Assembly (NCBI RefSeq): GCF_000691505.1
Contig: NZ_JMIP02000023.1
Span: 9,098-73,097 of the forward strand
Origin: Halostagnicola sp. A56
GTDB lineage: Archaea; Halobacteriota; Halobacteria; Halobacteriales; Natrialbaceae
DNA: 64,000 nucleotides
Direction of reading: 5' to 3'
Under the pieces are notes generated by a model. That model did not search any database. It saw nothing but the letters and a program-made list of their open reading frames with translations, and was not told the origin of the DNA. Position 1 is the stretch's first letter. Every line of letters begins with the position of its first letter. The position numbers and the translations under genes are program-made. Positions 37,225 through 46,310 of this stretch are shown here, one piece after another.

Positions 37225-37686
37225 ATGGCAGACTGTCCACTCGCCGACGACTGTCCGAGCTTTTCCGAGCGGATTTCGGGAATGGGGTGTCAACACTACG
37301 GCGACCGTGGTGGCAAGGAGTGGTGCCAACACTACAACCAGCCCATCGACGACCTGAAGAGCCAACCGATCAAGCGCGGCGAGGAAGTCGTCGTCGACAT
37401 CGTCGACATGCACGAGAGCGGCGCTGGCGTCGGCCGGACCGAGGACGGCTTCATCGTCATGGTCGACGGCGTGCTCCCGAAGGCCCGCTCGCGCGTTGAA
37501 ATCGAGCGCGTCCACAGCAACCACGCGCGAGCCACGGAGCTCGAGCGACTGCCGTTGGAAAACGACGATGACGACGAATCGGACGACGAGGGCGACGACT
37601 CCCGCGCCGACGACGAGGACGACGAAACCGAGAGCAAGCAGAAACGGGAACGACTCGGCAGCCGCGACAACTTCTGGGGATCGTAA
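37225..37686 (+). CDS. TRAM-domain protein
   Basis: A 153-residue protein. A cysteine-rich N-terminus (CPLADDCPSFSERISGMGCQ, then WCQHYNQP) precedes a TRAM OB-fold at residues about 50-105: GEEVVVDIVDMHESGAGVGR and EDGFIVMVDGVLPKARSRVE. A highly acidic linker (about 113-138) leads to RERLGSRDNFWGS. TRAM domains bind RNA; archaeal single-TRAM proteins may act as RNA chaperones. The ordered cysteines suggest a zinc or Fe-S site. It stands alone between the etf operon and tfx. Confidence 0.88.
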   Translation: MADCPLADDCPSFSERISGMGCQHYGDRGGKEWCQHYNQPIDDLKSQPIKRGEEVVVDIVDMHESGAGVGRTEDGFIVMVDGVLPKARSRVEIERVHSNHARATELERLPLENDDDDESDDEGDDSRADDEDDETESKQKRERLGSRDNFWGS

Positions 37687-37903
37687 CCGGCCCGCGCTGG
37701 CGACAGCGGCGGACCGTGGACAGTCTACCCCACGACGTTTTCTTCGATCAGTCCCGTTCGATCTGGCGCAGTTACGGTGATCGAGCGCCAGCGATTCGCG
37801 ACCGCCTCGAGCACGGCACCGATTCGACCGGAGACGCTTTGATCCTGCCGACCCGACGGGAAGACATGACCACGCGCGCGACCCCGCTCGAGGTGGCTCC
37901 GCC

Positions 37904-38362
37904 GTGATCGACGACGTCGAAACGCTGCTCGAGGACATCGGGTTCGAAGCCGAGACGAGCGTCCTTACCCACAGGCAGGCCCAGGTCCTCGCGTTGCGAG
38001 AGCGGGACGTGTCCCAGGCCGATATCGCCGACGCGCTCGGTACCTCCCGTGCGAACGTCTCGTCGGTCGAGTCCAGCGCTCGAGAGAACCTGACCAAGGC
38101 CCGCGAGACGGTGGCGTTCGCGGAGGCGCTTCGCGCGCCGGTTCGGGTGCGCATCCCCGCCGGGACGGATCTCTACGACGTGCCGGATCGCGTCTACGAT
38201 GCGTGCGACGAAAACGGCGTCAAGGTCGATCACACCGCCCCCGATCTGATGAAAGTCGTCAGCGACGCCGCCGGGCCCGCGGTCCAGGGACGCAAGATAT
38301 CGATCCCGCTCGTCATCGGGGTGACGTCGAACGGGCTCGTTCGCGTCCGCCATAGGGAGTGA
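37904..38362 (+). CDS. Tfx family DNA-binding protein
   Basis: A 152-residue archaeal regulator. The N-terminal helix-turn-helix reads LTHRQAQVLALRERDVSQAD, then IADALGTSRANVSSVESSAR. The C-terminal domain (LRAPVRVRIPAGTDLYDVPD and on) is the Tfx effector-like half. In methanogens Tfx regulates a molybdenum formylmethanofuran dehydrogenase operon; here the moeA gene two positions downstream is a possible but unproven link. It starts at GTG 37904. Confidence 0.9.
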   Translation: MIDDVETLLEDIGFEAETSVLTHRQAQVLALRERDVSQADIADALGTSRANVSSVESSARENLTKARETVAFAEALRAPVRVRIPAGTDLYDVPDRVYDACDENGVKVDHTAPDLMKVVSDAAGPAVQGRKISIPLVIGVTSNGLVRVRHRE

Positions 38363-38444
38363 TAACCACCGTCTCAATGGACTTGCCATCGCGGCCGCCT
38401 CGCCGTCCCCGAAACCTTTTGTCACCCGTCCCGTTTTCCCGCGC

Positions 38445-39248
38445 ATGGATCTACACCTCGGTGGGAACGCGGCGCTAGTAACGGCATCCTCGAGCGGCCT
38501 CGGCCTCGCGAGCGCGAGGGCGCTGGCGCTCGAGGGCGCGAACGTCGCCATCTGCGGGCGCGGGGAGGAGCAACTCGAGGCAGCGAAAGAATCGATCGAA
38601 GCCGCCTGCGAGTCCGCAGACGGACCGACCGGAGATGTCCTCGCAGTGCGGGCCGATCTCACCGCGCCCGAGGAGATCGCGAATCTGGTCGAGGCAACCG
38701 TCGACACCTTCGGCGGACTCGATCACCTCGTCACCTCCTCCGGGGGCCCGCCGAGTACGACCTTCCTCGAGACCGAGCAGAAAGACTGGTATCAGGCCTA
38801 CGACCTGCTCGTGATGAGCGTCGTCTGGACGATCGAGGAGGCCCATCCGCACCTTCTCGAGTCGGAGTACGGGACGATCACCTCCATTACGTCCAGAACG
38901 GTCAGAGAGGTTGCGGACGGACTCCTCCTCTCGAACTCGGTACGCCGGGGCGTGATCGGATTGATCAAGACGATCTCCCGTGAGTTCGCACCCGAAATCA
39001 GGGCCAACGCCGTGCTTCCGGGCACCATCGAGACCCCACGGATCGAGGAACTGATCGAGGCCGGCGTCGAGCGGGGAACCTACGCGGACTACGAGTCCGG
39101 ACTCGCCGAACTGGCGGACGACATTCCGGTGGATCGAATCGGACAACCCGAGGAACTGGGCGAGACGGTCGCCTATCTCTCGAGTCCGCACGCGAGTTAC
39201 GTAAACGGGGCGGAGATTCCGATCGACGGCGGCCTACTCCGGAGCTAG
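38445..39248 (+). CDS. Short-chain dehydrogenase/reductase with altered active site
   Basis: A 267-residue SDR-fold protein. The nucleotide-binding motif is AALVTASSSGLGLASARALA, with ASSSGLG in place of the classical TGxxxGxG. A VTSSGGPP loop replaces the usual NNAG. Where classical enzymes have YxxxK, this has SNSVRRGVIGLIKTISREFA, so neither the catalytic Tyr nor Lys is present. The rest (RANAVLPGTIETPR, GQPEELGETVAYLSSPHASY, GAEIPIDGG) is typical. A known SDR subgroup shows this, and its reaction is unclear. It stands between tfx and moeA on the same strand. Confidence 0.88.
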   Translation: MDLHLGGNAALVTASSSGLGLASARALALEGANVAICGRGEEQLEAAKESIEAACESADGPTGDVLAVRADLTAPEEIANLVEATVDTFGGLDHLVTSSGGPPSTTFLETEQKDWYQAYDLLVMSVVWTIEEAHPHLLESEYGTITSITSRTVREVADGLLLSNSVRRGVIGLIKTISREFAPEIRANAVLPGTIETPRIEELIEAGVERGTYADYESGLAELADDIPVDRIGQPEELGETVAYLSSPHASYVNGAEIPIDGGLLRS

Positions 39249-39343
39249 GGTCCTCAACGCGGGCGATCGATCTCACTCGGTTAGCCCCGCACTTTGTCGG
39301 GCGGTCCCGCACGTTTTTGGCCGCCCGCCGCGCGTGTCCGAAT

Positions 39344-40675
39344 ATGAAAGGTGCCGACCACGAGCGAACGGAGGCGGGATTTAAAGTACGGACGCCGCTC
39401 GAGGAGGCCCGCACTGCCTTGCGAGACGCACTTGCAGTCGACGAGCGCGAGCCGCGGACGGAACGGCTCCCGATCGAGCAGGCGACCGGCCGCGTGATCG
39501 CCGAGTCGGTAACCGCCTCGCGGGACGTCCCCCACTACCGTCGGGCGGCGATGGACGGCTACGCCGTCACGGCTGCGGATACGTTCGGCGCAAGCGACCG
39601 GTCCTCCGCCGTGCTCCGCGTCGTAGACGGCGACGATTCGACCGCGTCCGGGACTGCGGTCCGGGTTCACACGGGAAGTGAGCTTCCCGAGGGAAGCGAC
39701 GCGGTCGTGATGATCGAACGCGTCGAGGCGATCGACGAGACCGACGAACTCGAGGTCCTCGAGGCCGTCGCGGAGGGCGAAAACGTCGCGCCGGTGGGCG
39801 ACGACGTCGAATCGGGACAGTCGCTCTACGAACCGGGCCATCGGCTCAGGCCGTCGGATCTGGGACTGCTCAAATCCGTCGGCCGCTCGCGGGTTTCCGT
39901 CGCGCGGGAACCGCGGGTCGGCGTCGTCCCGACCGGCGAGGAACTCGTCCAGCGCGATCCCGAGCCCGGGGAAGTCGTCGAGACCAACGGCCTCACGGTC
40001 TCGCGGCTGGTCGACGGCTGGGGCGGCCGATCGACCTACCGGAACGTTGTCACGGACGATCGCGACGCGCTCCGGGTCGCCATCGAACGCGACCTCACCA
40101 AGGACGCGGTCGTCACGACCGGCGGCTCGTCGGTTGGCGAGCGCGATCTGCTCCCGGAGGTCATCGACGACATCGGCGAGGTGGTCGTCCACGGCGTCGG
40201 CCTCGAGCCGGGCCATCCGGTCTGTCTCGGGATCGTCGAGGACACGCCGGTCCTCGCCCTGCCGGGGTATCCGGTCGCCTGTATCGTCACCGCCGTCCAG
40301 TTCCTGCGCCCGGTCCTCCGGTGGCTCGAGGGCACCGATCCCGAGGCGCATCCGGTAACGATGGCTCGTCTCGCCCGAAAGATTCCGAGCGGGCCGGCCA
40401 CGCGGACGTTCGCGCGAGTCGCACTCGAGCCTCGAGCGAACGACGGGGACGGATCTGCGGCCGACGAGGACGGATCCGCGGTCGAGGACGCAGACTCCGA
40501 CGGTGCGGATACAGCCAGCGCGGCCGACGTGCCGGCCGTCGACGCCGTGCCGACGCGAGCGAGCGGGGCCGGCGTGCTCTCGAGCGTCGCGCTCGCCGAC
40601 GGCTGGGTCGTCGTCGACGACGACCGCGAGGGGATTCCGGCGGGTGAGACCGTCGCGGTCCAGCACTGGGAGTGA
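39344..40675 (+). CDS. moeA: Molybdopterin molybdotransferase MoeA
   Basis: A 443-residue MoeA, which inserts molybdate into adenylylated molybdopterin. Motifs: RRAAMDGYAVTAADTFGAS, VRVHTGSELPEGSDAVVMIE, RPSDLGLLKSVGRSRVSVAR, VVPTGEELVQRDPEPGEVVE and VVTTGGSSVGERDLLPEVID, then VLALPGYPVACIVTAVQFLR. An acidic insert of about 35 residues (about 365-405) lies in domain IV. The ATG at 39344 is preferred to 39317 because it gives the normal leader. No other cofactor genes are adjacent. Confidence 0.95.
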   Translation: MKGADHERTEAGFKVRTPLEEARTALRDALAVDEREPRTERLPIEQATGRVIAESVTASRDVPHYRRAAMDGYAVTAADTFGASDRSSAVLRVVDGDDSTASGTAVRVHTGSELPEGSDAVVMIERVEAIDETDELEVLEAVAEGENVAPVGDDVESGQSLYEPGHRLRPSDLGLLKSVGRSRVSVAREPRVGVVPTGEELVQRDPEPGEVVETNGLTVSRLVDGWGGRSTYRNVVTDDRDALRVAIERDLTKDAVVTTGGSSVGERDLLPEVIDDIGEVVVHGVGLEPGHPVCLGIVEDTPVLALPGYPVACIVTAVQFLRPVLRWLEGTDPEAHPVTMARLARKIPSGPATRTFARVALEPRANDGDGSAADEDGSAVEDADSDGADTASAADVPAVDAVPTRASGAGVLSSVALADGWVVVDDDREGIPAGETVAVQHWE

Positions 40676-40810
40676 CTCTGCGGCCAGCGCGACCCGTGCC
40701 GTCGGCGTGCTCGAGGCTGGCGACGCTCCTTTCTCCACAAAACTTATTTCAGATAGATACACAGAATCGATCATCTCACTGAACGAACCGATGATCGGCT
40801 ATTCGACAAC

Positions 40811-40858
40811 CCTCCCCTCGATATCGAGAGCGGTTCCCTCGATGTCGAGAGCGGTTCC
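40811..40858. repeat. Two near-identical 21-base repeats before the HTTM gene
   Basis: CCCTCGATATCGAGAGCGGTT is followed at once by CCCTCGATGTCGAGAGCGGTT, differing at one base. Each copy is itself nearly palindromic around CTCGATxTCGAG. They lie about 45-90 bases before the HTTM start and could be a paired operator or simply a local duplication. Confidence 0.55.
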
Positions 40859-40901
40859 GGTGACGGACTCGCGGTTGGTTGACAGCGGCGGGTGTCCCTA
40901 G

Positions 40902-42464
40902 ATGGGCGTCGCCTCGAGACTCGAGCGAATCGGACCGGACGCACAACGGTACCGGCGGCTGCTTCGCCACCTCGAGCCGGTCGGCGGGCGGGTTCGCTCC
41001 CGGTTCGAGGTCGACACCCGCGCCCTCGCTGCAGTTCGCATCTCGTTCGGACTGATCTTGCTGGTCGATCTGCTCGTCCGCTGGGGGAACATCGAGCAGT
41101 TTTACACGAACGACGGCGCGTACCCGATCGAGGCCTACGAGAGCACCTACAGCCAGTTTACCGGCCTATCGGTCCACGCGCTTTCGGGCGAGCTGTGGTT
41201 CCAACAACTGCTATTCGGTATCGCGGGGCTGTTCGCGCTCGCGTTCGTGCTGGGCTACCGGACGAGACTGGTCGGGTTCGTCTCGCTTGCACTCTTGCTG
41301 TCGCTGCAGGCGCGAAATCCCGCGGTGCTCAACGGCGGGGACAAGCTCCTCCGAGTGGTGCTGTTCCTGGCGCTTTTGACCCCGCTGGGAGAACGCTGGT
41401 CGATCGACGCGCTTCGTCGCGGCTCGGCGCGGGCGAGCGTCGTCGGGTTCGGGACCGCGGCCCTGCTGATACAGCCGTTGATGGTATTCTCGCAGAACGC
41501 CGTTCTCAAGCACCAGGGCAATACCTGGTACGAGGGCGAAGCCCTCCAGATTGCGATGTCGAACGACGTGATGACGATCTTCATCGGAAACTACCTCACC
41601 GCGTATCCGACGCTGCTGGAGGCGATGAACTGGGCCTGGGTGGGGCTGTTGGCCGGCTCGATCCTCTTTTTGCTCGTGACCGACGGGCGGCTACGGGCGG
41701 CGTTCACGCTCGTCTACGTCGGCGCGTTCGCGGGAATGCTGTTGACGATGTCGGTCGGACTCTTCCCGCTCGTCCTCACGACCGCTCTCCTCCCGTTTCT
41801 CACGCCGCCGTTCTGGGAGACGCTCCGTCGTCTCGTTCCAACGGGCCTGCTCGAGCGGCTACCAAACAGGGCGAAACTCGAGTCGATGGCCGGACGACCG
41901 CTCGAGCGGCGCGCGTTCGACGCGCTCGAGCGGCGCGGCTACGAATCGAAGCTGTCGTTCGTCCGTGCGTACTGTCGCTCGCTGTTGACGATCGTCAGCG
42001 TCCTCGCGCTCGTTTCGATACTTCTGTACGGAACGACCTACGTCACCGATCAGGACCTGCCGGCCGAACTCGAGACGTCGGTCGACCAGCAACAGTGGGG
42101 GCTGTACGCGCCGAATCCCACGGAGGGATATAGCTGGTTCGCCGTCGAAGCGCAACTGGAATCCGGAGAGAAAGTCGACGCGTTCGGCAACGGAACGATA
42201 ACTGACGATCGGCCGCCGGACGCCTCGAAGGAGTACGACACGTTCCGCGAGCGCAAGTTCATGCAGACCGTCTGGGCCTCCGGCAACGGCGATACGGATG
42301 GAATCATCGCGGTCGACTACGCCGAGTGGGCCTGCGAACAGGCGATCGAGCGCCGCGGTGACTCGGTCGAGTCGATCACCGTCCACCGGTTCTATCAGCC
42401 GAGTCCGATCGACGGCGAGTACGAGGAAACGGGTCGGTTCACCGTCGTCGAACGGGCGTGCTAG
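40902..42464 (+). CDS. HTTM-domain membrane protein
   Basis: A 520-residue membrane protein with the horizontally transferred transmembrane (HTTM) domain related to vitamin K-dependent gamma-carboxylase. Residues about 45-320 hold roughly eight helices, among them VRISFGLILLVDLLVRWGNI, LLFGIAGLFALAFVLGYRTR and LRVVLFLALLTPLGERWSID. The C-terminal 180 residues form a soluble domain: QQWGLYAPNPTEGYSWFAVE and on, after one more helix (about residue 370). Function in archaea is unknown. The GTG/ATG region just before (MGVASRLERIG) is a natural start at ATG 40902. Confidence 0.85.
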   Translation: MGVASRLERIGPDAQRYRRLLRHLEPVGGRVRSRFEVDTRALAAVRISFGLILLVDLLVRWGNIEQFYTNDGAYPIEAYESTYSQFTGLSVHALSGELWFQQLLFGIAGLFALAFVLGYRTRLVGFVSLALLLSLQARNPAVLNGGDKLLRVVLFLALLTPLGERWSIDALRRGSARASVVGFGTAALLIQPLMVFSQNAVLKHQGNTWYEGEALQIAMSNDVMTIFIGNYLTAYPTLLEAMNWAWVGLLAGSILFLLVTDGRLRAAFTLVYVGAFAGMLLTMSVGLFPLVLTTALLPFLTPPFWETLRRLVPTGLLERLPNRAKLESMAGRPLERRAFDALERRGYESKLSFVRAYCRSLLTIVSVLALVSILLYGTTYVTDQDLPAELETSVDQQQWGLYAPNPTEGYSWFAVEAQLESGEKVDAFGNGTITDDRPPDASKEYDTFRERKFMQTVWASGNGDTDGIIAVDYAEWACEQAIERRGDSVESITVHRFYQPSPIDGEYEETGRFTVVERAC

Positions 42465-42542
42465 GCGGCTTCGGTCTCCATTGGTTCGCGGGCGGCTTCG
42501 GTCTCCGTTGGTTCGCAGGTGACGTCGGCGCTCGAGATGGCC

Positions 42543-43691
42543 TTACCCGCTGACGGCCAGCCGAACCGCGTCGCCGAGCGCGCTCGCTCTCGTAACGTGC
42601 TCGTAGGTCTCCTCTCGCACGCCGTTCGTCACGTAGGCGAAACTGACGTTTTCGGCGGGGTCGGCCCAGCCGACGCTGCTCCCGAGCCCGGAGTGGCCGA
42701 ACACGCGAGACGGCGTGAGCGAGCCGAATGGGTCCGTGCTCGTTCCCCCTTTCCAGACGCCGAGGCCGTACCGCGAGGGCCGTCGAAGCGTTCCGTCCTC
42801 GTCCGTCGCGGCCCAGAGGGTCGTCATCGTCTCGACGACCTCGGAATCGAGGATCCGCGTGCCGTCGAGTTCGCCGCCATTCGCGAGACAGGCGTAGAAC
42901 CGGGCCATGTCTCGAGCCGTCCCGATCCCGTTCGCGGCGGGGATCACGGCCCGGTGGATCGACTCGCTGTTGAACGAGTCGGCGATCTCCGCGTGCCCGC
43001 CGAGCCCCTCCTCGAGGTCCCGACAGCCGTCGAAGGCGTCGAACCCCGTGAGCGTCGCGACCGGCCCGTCCTCGTCGTCTCGCAGGCCAATCCCCGTGTC
43101 GTTCATCTCGAGCGGGTCGAAGACCCGATCCGCGACGACCCGTTCGATCGGACTGCCCGAGACGCGCCTGACGAGTTCGCCGACGAGCCAGCCGAACGTA
43201 AGCGAGTGGTAGGCCGGCTGTTTGCCGGGCGGCGAGACCGGCTCCATCGCCTCGAGACGCTCGACGACGGCGGCCCAGTCGTCCCAGAGTTCGGGGCGGC
43301 GATCGATGTCACCGGTCGGAAGTCCTGCCGTGTGACTGAGGACCTGCCGGACGGTCGTGGTCGCCTTCGTCGACCCCGGTTCGGCGAAGGAGGACCAGTG
43401 GTCGACGACACGGTCGTCGTAGGCGAGCGCGCCGTCACAGACGAGGGCGTGGACCGCCGCGGCGGCGTAGGGTTTCGTACACGAAAACAGCACGTGACGG
43501 GTGTTCGACGTCGTCGGAAGAGCGCTTTCAGTCGATTCGTCGCCCGCGTTCGCGCGTCCACCGGCCAGGTCGAGTTCGAGTTCCCCATCGACGTAGACCG
43601 CACACTGAGCCCCGTGATGGAGGCCGACATCGAGGTGCCGTTCGAAGAGTTCGCGCACCCGCTGTCGGTCCCCCTCGCTGATTCGTGCCAT
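42543..43691 (-). CDS. Serine hydrolase of the beta-lactamase (class C) family
   Basis: A 382-residue penicillin-binding-protein-like hydrolase. The SxxK active site is FSCTKPYAAAAVH (about residues 87-90), with VDHWSSFAEPGS and VRQVLSHTAGLPTGDI before the second motif region, and GWLVGELVRRVSG and RVFDPLEMNDTGIGLRD later. In archaea these act on esters, D-peptides or unknown compounds. No signal peptide is seen, so it is probably cytoplasmic. It is head-to-head with the alpha/beta hydrolase gene at 43754, which suggests a shared promoter region of about 60 bases. Confidence 0.9.
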   Translation of the reverse strand: MARISEGDRQRVRELFERHLDVGLHHGAQCAVYVDGELELDLAGGRANAGDESTESALPTTSNTRHVLFSCTKPYAAAAVHALVCDGALAYDDRVVDHWSSFAEPGSTKATTTVRQVLSHTAGLPTGDIDRRPELWDDWAAVVERLEAMEPVSPPGKQPAYHSLTFGWLVGELVRRVSGSPIERVVADRVFDPLEMNDTGIGLRDDEDGPVATLTGFDAFDGCRDLEEGLGGHAEIADSFNSESIHRAVIPAANGIGTARDMARFYACLANGGELDGTRILDSEVVETMTTLWAATDEDGTLRRPSRYGLGVWKGGTSTDPFGSLTPSRVFGHSGLGSSVGWADPAENVSFAYVTNGVREETYEHVTRASALGDAVRLAVSG

Positions 43692-43753
43692 AGTGGCGAC
43701 TCAACTGGCAATTTCATAACTATTCCTATCTAACGTGACGGCAGGGATCGAAA

Positions 43754-44425
43754 ATGCAAACCGACGCCTCGCTGTTGTCCGACTCGAGTGCCGAATCGAC
43801 CTATCGCGACGTAAACGGTGTCCGACTCCACGTGGTCGCCGCGGGAGACGAAGACGGTTCGCTGGTCGTCTTGCTCCACGGGTTTCCGGACTTTTTCTAC
43901 TGCTGGCGCGAGCAGATAGAACCACTTGTCGAAGCGGGCTATCGCGTGCTCGTTCCCGACCAGCGCGGCTACAACCTGAGCGAGAAACTCGACGGCGTCC
44001 GAGCCTACAGGAAGAGCGAACTCGTCCGCGACGTCGTCGAACTCGTCCACAGCGAGGGACGTGATTCTGCCCACATCGTCGGCCACGACTGGGGCGCGTC
44101 GGTTGCCTGGGAACTCGCGCTCCGCTACCCCGCGACCGTCGACCGCCTCGGCATCGTCAACGTCCCCCATCCCGCCGTCCTCCGACACCACGTCCTCTCG
44201 AATCCGAAACAGCTCAAAAAGAGCTGGTACGTCTTTTTCTTCCAATTGCCCCGACTGCCCGAGTGGGCCTGCAAACGAGAGAATTTCGAGTTCTTCGAGC
44301 GAGCCCTGCGAGCCAACGCGTCGCCGGGGACGTTCACCGACGAGGATATCGCGCGCTATTGTCTTGACTGTTTACTAACGCGCTCAAAGGAATATAATTT
44401 ATTTTGTGACATGCTCCTTCAATAG
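43754..44425 (+). pseudogene. Alpha/beta hydrolase (epoxide-hydrolase-like), C-terminus replaced
   Basis: The first about 205 residues match epoxide-hydrolase-like alpha/beta hydrolases: VVLLHGFPDFFYCWREQIEP with the oxyanion motif, LVPDQRGYNLSEKL, and the nucleophile elbow VGHDWGASVAWELALRY, then FTDEDIARY of the cap. After about 44362 the sequence is AT-rich and unlike the family (LLTRSKEYNLFCDM), so the last about 90 residues, with the catalytic acid and histidine, are missing. The junction marks the left edge of a low-GC island running to about 49 kb. Confidence 0.75.
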
Positions 44426-44470
44426 CAGATGACTTACAGAGTTCAATTACGGAAGTACGAATAGATAGGA

Positions 44471-45649
44471 ATGGAATGGATACGGTCACTTCGAAATTCT
44501 CCGGCAGTAGCGGTGATATTCGCAAGTACACTCGTCGCTGTTATGGGAGTTTCGCTCATTAGTCCTGCACTGCCAGCGGTGCAAGAGGCATGGAACATCT
44601 CGGAGGCCCAAGCTAGCCTCTTATTGTCAGCGTTCACACTTCCCGGGATCTTTCTCACACTCCCCATTGGATTGCTGACCGACCGCATCGGTCGGAAACC
44701 GATTTTGGTCCCTGCACTCATCGTCTTCGGGCTCAGCGGGGGAAGCATCATTTTCATCTCCGATTTCACGCATATTCTCGCACTTCGAGCGATCCAGGGC
44801 GCGGCGAGTAGTGCGATAATTATGCTTACGGTTACACTCCTCGGGGATCTCTACTCCGGTGAACAACGGCGGGTATTGATCGGGACTAATGCGGCGATCC
44901 TCGCGGTTGGTGCTGCTGGATATCCGCTCCTCGGCGGCGCGCTCGCAACATTCTCTTGGTCAGTTCCCTTTGCATGTTTCCCTCTCGCGTTGCTTGTCGC
45001 CGTTCCCGGGATGACCCTGCTCGAGGAGCCACACCGAAACGAGAACAACTCGAACTCGAGTATCCTCGAGTTCCTTGCCGGACCAACACCGATGACTCCT
45101 TTCGTGGTACTCTATCTTGCAATCCTCGGTATATTCGTCATCCTCTATGGTGCCCAACTCACCGCCGTTCCGTTCTTGCTCGCTAACGAATTCCAGCTCT
45201 CGTCGGCAGGAATCGGCCTTCTCCTTGGACTACCTGCAGTTACGATGGGCGTGACTGCAATGCAGGGGGACCGCGTGCTTCAATTGCTCACTAGTTTCCA
45301 ATCGATCGCGCTTGGATTCGTGAGCTACGGAATCGGGCTCGTTATCGTCGCTATCGCGGACTCTATCTACGTCGTCGCCGGCGCACTCTTCTTGTTCGGT
45401 CTTGGTCAGGGGCTCGCAGAACCGATTACAGATACCGCGCTCAATGAGCGGGCACCGGACGAATTCCGCGGGAGTATTATGAGTATTCGAACGAGCGTTC
45501 TCAGACTCGGGACGACGATCGGTCCGCCGCTCACAGTCGGGGCTGCAACCGTGTTCGGCTATCGACACACGTTATTACTTTCTGGTGCCGGTATTTTCGC
45601 CTTCGGAGTGACTTGGTTTACAATCAAATTATTCAAATATTATTTGTAG
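44471..45649 (+). CDS. Major facilitator superfamily transporter
   Basis: A 392-residue membrane transporter with about 12 helices. The MFS signature between helices 2 and 3 is LPIGLLTDRIGRKPILVPAL. Helix 4 has ALRAIQGAASSAIIMLTVTL. The second half has FLFGLGQGLAEPITDTALNE and FRGSIMSIRTSVLRLGTTIG. This fits the drug/H+ antiporter type, but the substrate is unknown. It is intact although it sits in a low-GC island, with lower GC than the flanking core genes, suggesting acquisition. Confidence 0.9.
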   Translation: MEWIRSLRNSPAVAVIFASTLVAVMGVSLISPALPAVQEAWNISEAQASLLLSAFTLPGIFLTLPIGLLTDRIGRKPILVPALIVFGLSGGSIIFISDFTHILALRAIQGAASSAIIMLTVTLLGDLYSGEQRRVLIGTNAAILAVGAAGYPLLGGALATFSWSVPFACFPLALLVAVPGMTLLEEPHRNENNSNSSILEFLAGPTPMTPFVVLYLAILGIFVILYGAQLTAVPFLLANEFQLSSAGIGLLLGLPAVTMGVTAMQGDRVLQLLTSFQSIALGFVSYGIGLVIVAIADSIYVVAGALFLFGLGQGLAEPITDTALNERAPDEFRGSIMSIRTSVLRLGTTIGPPLTVGAATVFGYRHTLLLSGAGIFAFGVTWFTIKLFKYYL

Positions 45650-45734
45650 ATTCCTGGTTGGACAGAGTTTTCCTATTGCTGTATTTCTCGTATACGGTTG
45701 ACTGTGATACTAGCTAGCTGATTGAAACAAGATT

Positions 45735-45841
45735 CTTCTAAATCCGCCGCATAGCTCTCACTGAGCAGGTCTGCGAGCATCTTTGGACAAGAAACTCAAC
45801 GACCTGCTCACTTCTCAAACTGACTCAACTAGACAGTGCCC
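45735..45841 (-). mobile_element. Right-end remnant of the IS6-type element
   Basis: Bases 45735-45841 closely match the right end of the 1523-3513 element (3408-3513): TTCTTCTAAATCC, then ACTGAGCAGGTCTGCGAGCA, then CTCAACTAGACAGTGCC. This is the N-terminal coding start plus terminal repeat. The rest of that copy is gone. Confidence 0.8.
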
Positions 45842-46017
45842 ATCAAAGTCATTATCTAGATGATATTTGGTATAACGGACGCACCGTGAACCCCTGCCGA
45901 ATTTCGTGGTTCGTCCCCATTTCATGTGAAGGTTAGTTTGGGATATGATTTAAGTTATTTATTACATATGACCTATTTACCATCACAGGTGTTCGTCTAT
46001 GAATACATAAACTGTCG

Positions 46018-46264
46018 CGGGTCGGGGTTGACGAGAAACAAATCCAGATCAACGACGAAAAGAAGTGGTTGCATGCCGCTATCAAACAGAATCGAAGTTG
46101 CTGCTGAAAATGGAAAATGACAACTATAGTCCTACTGGCGGGTAGTCAAGTCAGCGCACGCCGCTGGCTCAGACGCTTTAGATACCACTATAACCACAAT
46201 TGACCGAATCAAGCGCTCAATAGCCAAACATTGGTTGAGAAGGTGTTGGGCTAGGCAGTGCTTA
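46018..46264 (+). pseudogene. Decayed IS6-family transposase fragment
   Basis: On the plus strand, VGVDEKQIQINDEKKWLHAA (46027 on) matches the first catalytic aspartate region of IS6 transposases. About 60 bases later the end part reads ARRWLRRFRYHYNHN, a stop where arginine is expected, then PNQALNSQTLVEKVLG and a stop at 46252-46254. The middle, with two catalytic residues, is deleted. GGCAGTGCTTA at 46254-46264 equals the left end of the element at 1523. Confidence 0.65.
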
Positions 46265-46310
46265 TTGGGTAGACTCTGCTATCGATACTTCTGAGTTAAT
46301 CATTGTCGAG

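Noticed and set aside
40811-40858. CRISPR-like repeat
   Set aside because: Only two adjacent copies, no spacers and no cas genes in the window.
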